Below are positions 9,608 to 17,378 of a stretch of 39,489 bases of DNA, one piece after another (the first letter of the stretch is position 1; every line of letters starts with the position of its first letter). Below the pieces are notes generated by a model. The model was not told the DNA's origin, did not search any database, and was given only the letters and a program-made list of their open reading frames with translations. The position numbers and the translations under genes were made by a program. Source of the DNA: Spirochaetota bacterium (GTDB taxonomy: Bacteria; Spirochaetota; UBA4802; JAFGDQ01); contig JAFGSG010000031.1 in the NCBI GenBank assembly GCA_016934735.1, positions 1 through 39,489 on the forward strand, read 5' to 3'.

Positions 9608-11683
9608 ATGCAGAATAATGCTAATTTTTTATGCGAAATAGGTACTGAAGAAATCCCTGCGGGATATATTCCGCTAATTATAAAAGACCTTGAAAATTTT
9701 TTTAAACAAAAACTAAAGGAAAACAGGATAAACTTTAGTCAAATAGAAGCGTTCGCCACTCCGAGAAGGCTGGTTGTTTTCGGTTACGATATCGCCGCGT
9801 CGCAAAGCGAAGACGAAATTGAAATTAAAGGACCTTCCGTTAAAGCCGCCTATAATGATAAAGGCGAAACCACAAAGGCTCTGTCCGGATTTATCAGCGG
9901 AAATAAAATATTAAAAGAAAATATTTTTACCAGGAAAACCGAAAAGGGAGAGTACATCTTTGCCATTAAAAAGCTGGTGTCAAAAAAATCGGAAGAGATA
10001 ATTCCTGGCATAATTGAATTTATTATAAAAAATATCGGCACTCCTAAAAAAATGAGATGGAGCAATAAGACAACCGCATTCCCAAGGCCGATATCATATC
10101 TTCTTCTTATATTTGACGATAAAGTTCTACCTTTCGAAGTTGACGGCATTAAATCTTCCAATAAAAGCCGGGGGCATTTTATTCAACATAATAAAATGAT
10201 TGAAATAAATAACATAAGGGACTTCGAATCTATTCTCTTACAAAATGGAATTATACTGAATAACATAAAAAGAAAAGAACATATACTGCAAGAGTTAAGA
10301 AAAGCCGCTGATAATATAGGCGGCCAGTTGATAGAAGATGCCGAACTTCTGGATACTGTAACATTCCTCGTGGAAAATCCATATATAGTCAAGTGCGACT
10401 TCACGAAGGATTTTTTAAAAATCCCGGATATTGTTCTTATTACGGAAATGAAGGAACATCAGAAATATTTTGCGGTAAAAAATAAAAACGGCAAACTGAT
10501 GCCTAACTTCCTTGTTGTTTCCAATAACCCGCCGACTGATTATATAAAAAAAGGCAACGAAAGGGTAATCGGAGCAAGGTTTAACGATGCGTCTTTTTTC
10601 TTCAATGAAGACAGAAAAACAAAACTGATCGATAAAGCAGAAGCTTTAAAAAATGTCCTTTTCCATAAAGAACTTGGCACAATTTATGACAAGATTATCA
10701 GAATGTCCGGAATTGCTGAATATATTTCACAAGCGCTTAATCTTGATGAAAAAACATTACAGAAAATAAAAAGAGCGATCCTCCTTTCTAAAGCCGATCT
10801 TGTAACATCTATGGTGTTCGAATTCTCTTCTCTGCAGGGAAAGATGGGAAGAATATACGCCTTGCTTGACGGGGAGGACGAGGATACAGCAGATGCAATA
10901 GACGATCATTATAAGCCGAGATTTCAGGATGATGAACTGCCGGTGAACATCGTAAGCATTATTGTTTCAATAGCGGAAAAACTTGATAATATCTTCGGGG
11001 CCTTTTCCGTCGGGAATATTCCGAAAGGGTCGGAAGATCCTTACGCATTGAAAAGGCAGGCTAATGCAATAATTAATATTTTGATTAAAAATGAACTGCA
11101 TGTATCGCTTAGTGATATTCTAAATCAGATATCTTCACGATACAAAGACGGTAAAGCTCATATCACTAAAATACTGGATTTTGTAACAGCGCGCGCGAAA
11201 ACAATTTTTCAGGAAAACGGATACAGGTATGATGAAATAGATGCATGCCTTTCAATAGGATATTTTGATTTTTTCGAACTCTTTAAAAGAGCAGCCAGTA
11301 TTCATGAATTCAGAAAGAATGAAAAATTTTCCGAAATGCTTTTAAGTTTTAAACGAATGAATAACATTCTAAACATTTTTATGGAAAAAAATCCGGCTCA
11401 CGATTTTAATTTTAATCAGAAAAAATTAAAAGAAAAATCCGAAAACGACTTATATGATTTCTTTGATTCTAGAAAAACTAAAGTAGCTGAATTTATTCGA
11501 CTAAATAATTACACTAATCTTTTTAGCCTGCTGATAGAAGGCAAAATTATAATTGACAATTTTTTCAATAATGTAATGGTAATGGCCGAAGAAATTGAAT
11601 TAAGGGATAACCGCCTGGCGCTTCTTAAGAGTATACTTGATCCCTTTAAAAATCTTCTTGATTTCTCAAAAATTTCTGATTAA
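9608..11683 (+). CDS. glyS: Glycine--tRNA ligase beta subunit
   Basis: The beta subunit of the bacterial alpha2beta2 glycyl-tRNA synthetase binds tRNA-Gly, while the alpha subunit (GlyQ) carries the catalytic core. The 691-aa product opens with the family signature CEIGTEEIPAGYIP, contains AFATPRRLVV near 55, the SNNPPTDYIKKGNERVIGARFNDASFFF segment near 310-340 and the HD-like and anticodon-binding C-terminal helical region with EDPYALKRQANAI near 475. Length matches E. coli GlyS (689 aa). The alpha-subunit gene, normally directly upstream, is absent here; upstream lies the M23 peptidase. An AGGT lies about 16 nt before ATG 9608, a weak ribosome site. Confidence 0.96.
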   Translation: MQNNANFLCEIGTEEIPAGYIPLIIKDLENFFKQKLKENRINFSQIEAFATPRRLVVFGYDIAASQSEDEIEIKGPSVKAAYNDKGETTKALSGFISGNKILKENIFTRKTEKGEYIFAIKKLVSKKSEEIIPGIIEFIIKNIGTPKKMRWSNKTTAFPRPISYLLLIFDDKVLPFEVDGIKSSNKSRGHFIQHNKMIEINNIRDFESILLQNGIILNNIKRKEHILQELRKAADNIGGQLIEDAELLDTVTFLVENPYIVKCDFTKDFLKIPDIVLITEMKEHQKYFAVKNKNGKLMPNFLVVSNNPPTDYIKKGNERVIGARFNDASFFFNEDRKTKLIDKAEALKNVLFHKELGTIYDKIIRMSGIAEYISQALNLDEKTLQKIKRAILLSKADLVTSMVFEFSSLQGKMGRIYALLDGEDEDTADAIDDHYKPRFQDDELPVNIVSIIVSIAEKLDNIFGAFSVGNIPKGSEDPYALKRQANAIINILIKNELHVSLSDILNQISSRYKDGKAHITKILDFVTARAKTIFQENGYRYDEIDACLSIGYFDFFELFKRAASIHEFRKNEKFSEMLLSFKRMNNILNIFMEKNPAHDFNFNQKKLKEKSENDLYDFFDSRKTKVAEFIRLNNYTNLFSLLIEGKIIIDNFFNNVMVMAEEIELRDNRLALLKSILDPFKNLLDFSKISD

Positions 11684-11693
11684 AATATTCTCT

Positions 11694-11718
11694 TTCTTAT
11701 AGCTTGCATTTATAAGAA
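11694..11718 (+). terminator. Possible weak terminator hairpin after glyS
   Basis: TTCTTATA (11694-11701) pairs with TATAAGAA (11711-11718) around a 9-nt loop. The stem is AU-rich and the following bases are only moderately T-rich, so termination is uncertain. Confidence 0.3.
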
Positions 11719-11835
11719 CATATTTCAATTTTCCTGTTTTAAACGCGGAGCATTCTTTGCGCAGGTTGCATTCTATAACTTTAATTATATGTAAAATAAA
11801 TATAATGATGATCTACTGCAACAGGCATTAACATC

Positions 11836-12732
11836 ATGAATAATCAAAATATATATAACCGAAAAACAATTGAAGACGTAATATGTTCCGAAGGCATAGG
11901 TATTCACTCAGGTAAAATTACAAAATTACGCCTTTTACCGGCCGATCTTAATACCGGCATTGTTTTCATTCAAAAAAAATTTGGAATGAAATCGCCTATA
12001 AAAGTTTCCCCTGACAGTGTTGTCGACACTAATTATGCAATTACCCTCTCAAACGACAAATGGCGTATAAGCACAGTGGAGCATCTTCTCTCCTTTTTTT
12101 ATATTTTCGGAATAACTGATATCATTGTAGAAGCGGACGGCAATGAAATACCTATTTATGACGGCTCAATAAATCCCATAATAAATATTTTTAATGAAAA
12201 AAAATTTTATACTTATGAAGAAATTAATAATCCCATTTATATACTTAATCCTATCTGGATTTTTAACGAAGATAAATATATCATCGTTCTTCCATCAGAT
12301 GAGCTTAAAGTTTCATATACTATTAATTATGATAATCCGGTTATAAAAACTCAATATGCACAATTTGTCTTATCTAAAGATATATTCATTAAGGAAATCG
12401 CTCCTGCAAGGACATTCGGCTTTATTAAGGACATCGGCTACCTGCATAAAAATTCGCTTGGATTAGGCGGCAGCCTGCAGAATACCTTATTGATTTCAGA
12501 TGACTCTTATTTAAATGATCCGAGATTTCAAGACGAATGCGTAAGGCATAAAATTCTTGATTTTATAGGTGACATCTCTCTTCTCGGGAGACCTATCATA
12601 GGACATTTTATTGTATGTAAGTCCGGCCATTCGTTAAATCTTGGTTTTATAAAAAAGATTAAAGAAATTTACAGCAGTATTGAAATCGGGAATAAGATTG
12701 AATTTATAAAGAAAGCTTCAAATACCATCTAA
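11836..12732 (+). CDS. lpxC: UDP-3-O-acyl-N-acetylglucosamine deacetylase
   Basis: LpxC catalyses the first committed step of lipid A synthesis, removing acetate from UDP-3-O-acyl-GlcNAc with a zinc-bound water. The 298-aa product has the zinc ligands H83 (STVEHLL), H238 and D242 (VRHKILDFIGD) and the general acid H265 (SGHSLN); the acyl-binding region near 190-215 contains ARTFGF. Length is normal for the monofunctional enzyme (about 300 aa), with no FabZ fusion. It shows that the organism has the Gram-negative lipid A pathway. A TATAAT at 11801-11806 with a poor -35 may be its promoter. It ends 4 bp from the convergent DUF3047 gene. Confidence 0.95.
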   Translation: MNNQNIYNRKTIEDVICSEGIGIHSGKITKLRLLPADLNTGIVFIQKKFGMKSPIKVSPDSVVDTNYAITLSNDKWRISTVEHLLSFFYIFGITDIIVEADGNEIPIYDGSINPIINIFNEKKFYTYEEINNPIYILNPIWIFNEDKYIIVLPSDELKVSYTINYDNPVIKTQYAQFVLSKDIFIKEIAPARTFGFIKDIGYLHKNSLGLGGSLQNTLLISDDSYLNDPRFQDECVRHKILDFIGDISLLGRPIIGHFIVCKSGHSLNLGFIKKIKEIYSSIEIGNKIEFIKKASNTI

Positions 12733-12736
12733 AGCT

Positions 12737-13483
12737 TTATTTATCATCAGCCTTTTTAATAATAATGTCATCATAATCAGCCGCAGCATTGCTTTTCGTG
12801 TCATTCGAATCAGATAATATGGCAATTAAATAAGGATTATTTTTCGGGCTTTCTTTGAAAACTTTCCTGTAATCACTCAAAACATTCCTTTCTTCTGTGA
12901 TCCATTTACCGGTATTTCCGCTGCCTGATTCAATTACATAAAAATATCCCTCGTATATTATATTGCCGAGTTTAGTCTTTTTTTTGTATACAATATGATC
13001 TATTGGCAGGTTTGAACTCCACACATATTTAATGACGTTTATAGGCTGATATTGCCATGGAAGAAAAGGTATGCGGCTTCTCTGGAAAATAACATAAATT
13101 GATGCTCCGCTATCGTTTTTTCCCTTGGCCTTTTCGTTAGCATTTTCCGGCAGTATAGTTATCCTCCACTTCCATGAAAGCACAGGCATCGACCTTATAT
13201 CCCATGAGACTTTTTTTGCTATCTGTATTGAATTGCCGGCCGAGACAGCGCTTAAAAACTTATTGCCGTTTTCCTCACTGACCTTATATGTTCCGGAAGA
13301 ACTTTTTTTATCGTCATCTCTTAAAAGCCATGTATTAAAAATATTATCCTTATCGGAATATTTCTCAAAATCCTCCAGCACTATGGACGTATTGCCTGTT
13401 ATGCATTCCCTTGAAAAATACAAAAAAATTACAATAACAAAAACAAGGATATAAATAATTATTGTTCTGTATGTAAGTTTCAT
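12737..13483 (-). CDS. DUF3047 family membrane-anchored protein
   Basis: The product from ATG 13483 is 248 aa with one N-terminal membrane segment (about residues 4-22), which should anchor the rest in the periplasm or act as an uncleaved signal. The body resembles DUF3047: FEDF at the start, PVLSWKWR, ASIYVIFQ, IKYVWSS, TEERNVLSDYRKVF and a final AAADYDDIII. Function of the family is unknown; the fold looks like a beta-rich, possibly carbohydrate-binding domain. The frame stays open to a TTG at 13555, but that would place extra hydrophobic residues before the anchor, so the shorter start is preferred. It converges on lpxC with 4 bp between stops. Confidence 0.72.
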   Translation of the reverse strand: MKLTYRTIIIYILVFVIVIFLYFSRECITGNTSIVLEDFEKYSDKDNIFNTWLLRDDDKKSSSGTYKVSEENGNKFLSAVSAGNSIQIAKKVSWDIRSMPVLSWKWRITILPENANEKAKGKNDSGASIYVIFQRSRIPFLPWQYQPINVIKYVWSSNLPIDHIVYKKKTKLGNIIYEGYFYVIESGSGNTGKWITEERNVLSDYRKVFKESPKNNPYLIAILSDSNDTKSNAAADYDDIIIKKADDK

Positions 13484-13567
13484 AATTTGAGTACACAAAT
13501 ATTTTAATATCATATTTATTGTCTTTAATAATAACAGACTTAATTTTATTTTCAACCAGAAAATTTA

Positions 13568-13596
13568 TTGCTTATATATGCTGTTTTGTTTACAAT
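13568..13596 (+). promoter_or_regulatory. Putative sigma70-like promoter for the MBL-fold gene
   Basis: TTGCTT (13568-13573) and TACAAT (13591-13596) are separated by exactly 17 nt. The -10 matches consensus at 5 of 6 bases, the -35 at only 3. It lies 48 bp before the start codon of the MBL-fold gene. Confidence 0.45.
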
Positions 13597-13643
13597 GCCG
13601 TAACAAAAAAATAAAAAATATTTATTAACACAGGAAAACAAAA

Positions 13644-14309
13644 ATGAAAATCGCAGACGGAATTTATGCCTACATCTGGAGAAGCATGTTTGAAAACAAT
13701 TCCAATATGTATTACTTCGGAGATCCTTTAAATATATTATTCGATCCGGGTTTAAACAATTATGTTGACGTAAGAATTATGGAAATGCAGAAGGATGGAT
13801 TAAATCCGGATAATATCAAATATATTGTAAACACTCACGGCCATCCGGATCATTATGAAGGCAGCGCTTACTTTATGAAAAAAAACATTCCCATAGCAAT
13901 ACATAAAGATGAGGTTGATTTTATCGGGAAAACAAGCCCTATGTTTTATGAAATGATGGGTATGCAAATGCCGGAAATTAAATTCGATACATTTTTAAAA
14001 GAAGGCAAGTGGAAAGTGGGCGCAACCGAACTCGAAATCTTTGCTACACCCGGACACTCTCCCTCTTCTATATGCATTTACTGGCCCGAAAAAAAAACCC
14101 TTGTCTGCGGGGATCTGATCTTTGAAAACAGTGTAGGCCGCGTGGACTTTCCGGGAGGCAGCGGAGATCTCCTGAAACAAAGCATAAAAAAAATGTCTGA
14201 GCTGGATATAGAAATACTCCTGCCAGGGCATATGGGTTTCATTCAAGGAAAAAGTGAAGTTAAAAAAAATTTCGACTCCATTATCAGTCAGTATTTTTCA
14301 TTTATATAA
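13644..14309 (+). CDS. MBL-fold metallo-hydrolase (glyoxalase II-like)
   Basis: The 221-aa product has a full set of metallo-beta-lactamase-fold ligands: H65, H67, D69, H70 in THGHPDH, H138 in TPGHSP, D157 in CGDLIF and H196 in LPGHM. That predicts a binuclear metal site of the glyoxalase II class. Candidate reactions are thioester hydrolysis or another hydrolytic step; the sequence does not decide. There is no signal peptide, so it is cytoplasmic. The ATG at 13644 follows CAGGA. It stands alone, divergent from the DUF3047 gene, with its own likely promoter. Confidence 0.88.
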   Translation: MKIADGIYAYIWRSMFENNSNMYYFGDPLNILFDPGLNNYVDVRIMEMQKDGLNPDNIKYIVNTHGHPDHYEGSAYFMKKNIPIAIHKDEVDFIGKTSPMFYEMMGMQMPEIKFDTFLKEGKWKVGATELEIFATPGHSPSSICIYWPEKKTLVCGDLIFENSVGRVDFPGGSGDLLKQSIKKMSELDIEILLPGHMGFIQGKSEVKKNFDSIISQYFSFI

Positions 14310-14395
14310 TATATACTTTTTAAAACGCACTTAAAAATCCATAGTTATAGTATATTGTATTCTTAATAATTCCAAATTATTACTTTTATAAATGC

Positions 14396-15364
14396 ATGCA
14401 AGATAAAATAAACCTATTAAAGAATACGCAGCTTTTCTCAAGGCTGAATGCTGCAGAATTGGAAGTGCTGGCCATATACAGCGACATTATCCGGTTCAAG
14501 GATAAGTCCGTTATTTTTAATGAAGGCAGCAAAGGCGAATCCCTGTTCATAGTTAAAACCGGCAAGGTGCGTATTATAAAAAAAACCGAAGATGAACAAG
14601 AGTTGGATATTGCAGAATTCATCGAAGGCGAATTGTTCGGCGAACACGACTTATTTGAAGAAGCGTCAAGAAACGCCTCTGCGATCGCCGACCAGGACAC
14701 CTCACTTCTTGTTTTCCCCGGAAAGGGCGGAAAATTCGCTGAAATAATTGGAAAACATACGGCTATATTTGCAAATATTCTACACGAATTAATCGCGATG
14801 ACAGCGCACAGAATCCGGGAAACGAATAAGCTTGTGTCCGAGAAAACAAAGTGGATCGAAGAGCTCCGCAATCAGCTTTTATATGACAAGCTTACAGGAT
14901 TGTATAACCGCTCCTATCTTACAGACGAATTAACATCTTTACTGCCTGAACTCGGCAGGCATACAGGAATTCTTTTCATCAAGCCCGACAACTTTAAATA
15001 TATCAACGACACATTCGGACACAACGCCGGTGACGAAGCTCTGCTTGCCCTGGCGAATACAATCAAAGCTAACCTGGAAGGAAAGGATATAGGGGTCAGA
15101 TACAGAGGAGATGAATTTATCGCTATTCTGCCGGATAATGATATTAATAAAGCCATTATTAGAGCTGAAAAAATAAAAAATGATATTTATAATATCAATA
15201 TCAGGAATACAACGGGCGGGCAAGAATTTCATTTCTATACTAGCATAGGACTGTCTATTTATCCTGATCATGCGGAAGATACCGGGAAACTTACTGAACT
15301 TGCCTTTAACAAGATGATGGAAATCAGGAACAGCGGCGGGAACAAGGTGCTAAGCGTAATATAA
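14396..15364 (+). CDS. Cyclic-nucleotide-binding / degenerate GGDEF protein
   Basis: The 322-aa product has an N-terminal cNMP-binding domain (about 8-125, phosphate cassette FGEHDLFEEASRNAS near 81-95), a linker, and a C-terminal GGDEF domain (about 160-322). The GGDEF half looks catalytically dead. The first metal-binding Asp, found in the V-D-h-D-x-F motif of active diguanylate cyclases, is Lys196 here (IKPDNF). The signature is RGDEF (237-241), not GGDEF, and the position of the RxxD inhibitory site reads EGKD. The base-binding Asn204 and Asp213 remain. It may bind GTP or c-di-GMP without making it. The next gene is an intact paralogue of the same length and architecture. Confidence 0.92.
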   Translation: MQDKINLLKNTQLFSRLNAAELEVLAIYSDIIRFKDKSVIFNEGSKGESLFIVKTGKVRIIKKTEDEQELDIAEFIEGELFGEHDLFEEASRNASAIADQDTSLLVFPGKGGKFAEIIGKHTAIFANILHELIAMTAHRIRETNKLVSEKTKWIEELRNQLLYDKLTGLYNRSYLTDELTSLLPELGRHTGILFIKPDNFKYINDTFGHNAGDEALLALANTIKANLEGKDIGVRYRGDEFIAILPDNDINKAIIRAEKIKNDIYNINIRNTTGGQEFHFYTSIGLSIYPDHAEDTGKLTELAFNKMMEIRNSGGNKVLSVI

Positions 15365-15392
15365 AATAATAATTTGTTCATATCCAGCCTGC

Positions 15393-15421
15393 TTGATTAT
15401 ATTACTTAAAGGCATTAAACT
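15393..15421 (+). promoter_or_regulatory. Putative promoter for the second cNMP/GGDEF gene
   Basis: TTGATT (15393-15398) and TAAACT (15416-15421) are spaced by 17 nt, each matching consensus at 4 of 6 bases, 43 bp before the start codon. It would allow the second paralogue to be expressed independently of the first. Confidence 0.35.
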
Positions 15422-15463
15422 GTGAATATAATCAGAGTAAAGTCAATAATAGCATAATATATT

Positions 15464-16432
15464 ATGAAAGAAGAAATAAGTTTTTTAAAAAAAGTATCAC
15501 TTTTTAACTCATTTTCCCAAGAAGAACTCGGCATTGTTTATCCATGTCTAAAATCTATCCGGATAAAAAGAAATGAAATGCTGTTCACTGAAGGCGACGA
15601 AGGAAATAAATTTTTTATTGTAAAGTCCGGTTCCGTTGCCAGTTCAATAAAATGTCAGGACGGAAGCCAGAGAGAGATTGCAGTATTTAAGCCGCAGGAT
15701 TTCTTCGGCGAAATGTCTATCTTTGAGAATGCACCCAGATCGGCGACATGCTATGCTAAAGAAGAAAGTGTTCTGTATGAATTTCAAAAAAGTAATTTTT
15801 TTAGTCTCCTGAAAGCTCATCCGGATTTTACTATCCGCATAATGTATAAAATGCTGAAAATAATTACACAGAGGCTCAGGAGTACAGGCAATTTTCTTTC
15901 AGATATGGTACGATGGGGCAACGAGGCCAGCAAACGCGCTGTTACAGACGAACTCACCGGTCTTTATAACCGGCGATATCTGGATAGTATGCTTGAGACA
16001 TATTTCCAGATCTCCAGGGCAGGCAATAAACCCATGACTCTTATTATGGTTGATCTGGACTATTTCAGGGAAATCAACAATCTTTACGGTCATGAAACCG
16101 GCGACAAAGCAATTATTGAGGTTGCAAATACGTTCAGAAAACATCTGCGTGAGCAGGACAGCATGGCCAGGTACGGAGGCGATGAGTTTACCGTGATTCT
16201 GCGCGACACTGACCAGAAAGACGCGCTTTATCTGGCTGAGAAAATCCGGATTGATATGAAAGAAATAACTCTTTTAAAACAGTTGGAAGGCTCAGTCAGT
16301 ACTATGTCCTTAAGCATGGGAATGGCATCCTTTCCGCGAAACGCACAAAACCTGACAGAACTCCGGCATAAAGCTGATCAGGCACTTTACAAAGCAAAGG
16401 AAAACGGCAGGGACAGAATTGTCTGCGCTTAA
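15464..16432 (+). CDS. Cyclic-nucleotide-binding diguanylate cyclase
   Basis: This 322-aa protein joins a cNMP-binding domain (about 8-130) to a GGDEF domain (about 160-322). The phosphate-binding cassette FGEMSIFENAPRSATCYA (81-98) has the canonical Gly-Glu and Arg-Ser-Ala-Thr residues. In the cyclase domain the metal ligand D197 (VDLDYF), the base-binding N205 and D214, the GGDEF signature (238-242) and the I-site RxxD (229-232), exactly five residues before it, are all present. It should make c-di-GMP in response to a bound cyclic nucleotide and be product-inhibited. It has no membrane segment. Tandem to, and co-linear with, the degenerate paralogue upstream. Confidence 0.94.
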   Translation: MKEEISFLKKVSLFNSFSQEELGIVYPCLKSIRIKRNEMLFTEGDEGNKFFIVKSGSVASSIKCQDGSQREIAVFKPQDFFGEMSIFENAPRSATCYAKEESVLYEFQKSNFFSLLKAHPDFTIRIMYKMLKIITQRLRSTGNFLSDMVRWGNEASKRAVTDELTGLYNRRYLDSMLETYFQISRAGNKPMTLIMVDLDYFREINNLYGHETGDKAIIEVANTFRKHLREQDSMARYGGDEFTVILRDTDQKDALYLAEKIRIDMKEITLLKQLEGSVSTMSLSMGMASFPRNAQNLTELRHKADQALYKAKENGRDRIVCA

Positions 16433-16653
16433 CTTAGATTGCAGTTCAAGCCCCACATACAAGAATTAACAATCTTCGGAAACATAGTATATTATTCTTT
16501 GTTTTCTATGACTGTTTGAGTATGCGACCCTCGTTCCGCAGAAAATTAAGAATAATTTATAATATTTCCATGCAAAGATAATAAATATCAATAAACTGTA
16601 TTACGTTCCACAGCAGCTTTAAAATACACTCTTAACAGTTACTAATCAGGAAA

Positions 16654-17136
16654 TTACATTCTGTATATATTTTTTGAATTAAGTTTCTCGAACTCCTTGT
16701 AATAATTATCGTTCCTGAACTTAAATTCCCATTTATTCTCTCCGAGAAGCCTGCATTCCACTCCTACCAGTTTTTTAGCAGCTATTTCACCAATGCCCAT
16801 TAAAATGATACCCAGCCAGAATGCAGTTCCTCCTATATAAATTTTATATGCATCGTCCACTTTAAAAACCAACGCTAAAATAATTGCTGCAAAAATAATT
16901 ATGCTCCCGGCAGTTTCCATTGTTTTAAATTTAGAAATCTTGCCTCCACATGCTCCGCATAATTTCACGTTAATTCTTTTCTGACCCAAACCCGCGACCA
17001 GCAATACTTTAAACGTTTTTCTAATCTTCAGGTCAAATCCTACAATGTCTCCTTCTTCCATCGATTGGCCGCAATAAGGGCATCTCATCGGCCATTTTAA
17101 TTCATCAAGCTTTTTTATTTTAATATTTTTCAGCAT
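16654..17136 (-). CDS. Zinc-ribbon membrane protein of unknown function
   Basis: I do not recognise a named family. The 160-aa product has a four-Cys zinc-ribbon-like set in two CxxC knuckles, C19/C22 in MRCPYCG and C60/C63 in LCGACGG. Two predicted membrane helices follow (about 76-92 and 98-118), then a charged C-terminal part of about 40 residues. The ribbon would face the same side as both termini. The start ATG 17136 follows GGGG with good spacing. It stands alone on the minus strand, divergent from the radical-SAM gene, with 221 bp of apparently empty sequence after its stop. Confidence 0.75.
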   Translation of the reverse strand: MLKNIKIKKLDELKWPMRCPYCGQSMEEGDIVGFDLKIRKTFKVLLVAGLGQKRINVKLCGACGGKISKFKTMETAGSIIIFAAIILALVFKVDDAYKIYIGGTAFWLGIILMGIGEIAAKKLVGVECRLLGENKWEFKFRNDNYYKEFEKLNSKNIYRM

Positions 17137-17295
17137 TATGTTGCATCCCCGGTAATTTTTATTTAATTATTACTCATGATCTGATTGAAACCCGCATGGT
17201 CTTTTTTAGTCAATTACTTAATGCTATAACAAAATTACGTTTATTCAAAATCTTTGAAATTCTGTTGACTTATATAAGCAGTCTGCCATCGTTAA

Positions 17296-17347
17296 GCCGA
17301 CAATACTATTAAGAATAGTAACTGCTGATATCTCATATCATGTCGGC
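17296..17347. repeat. Nested inverted repeat before the radical-SAM gene
   Basis: GCCGACA (17296-17302) pairs with TGTCGGC (17341-17347). Inside lies a second perfect 7-bp hairpin, TACTATT / AATAGTA (17304-17310 and 17314-17320). It ends 31 bp before the start codon, so it could be a structured leader or an operator. No function is shown by sequence. Confidence 0.4.
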
Positions 17348-17378
17348 GATTTTATAATCAAGTTACACAAGCTAAACA

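Noticed and set aside
13484-13555. Longer DUF3047 start at TTG 13555
   Set aside because: There is no ribosome site, and it adds a second hydrophobic stretch before the normal membrane anchor.
16436-16470. T-arm-like GTTCAAGCCCC suggesting a tRNA
   Set aside because: No acceptor, D or anticodon arm can be built around it, and the upstream side is GGDEF coding sequence.
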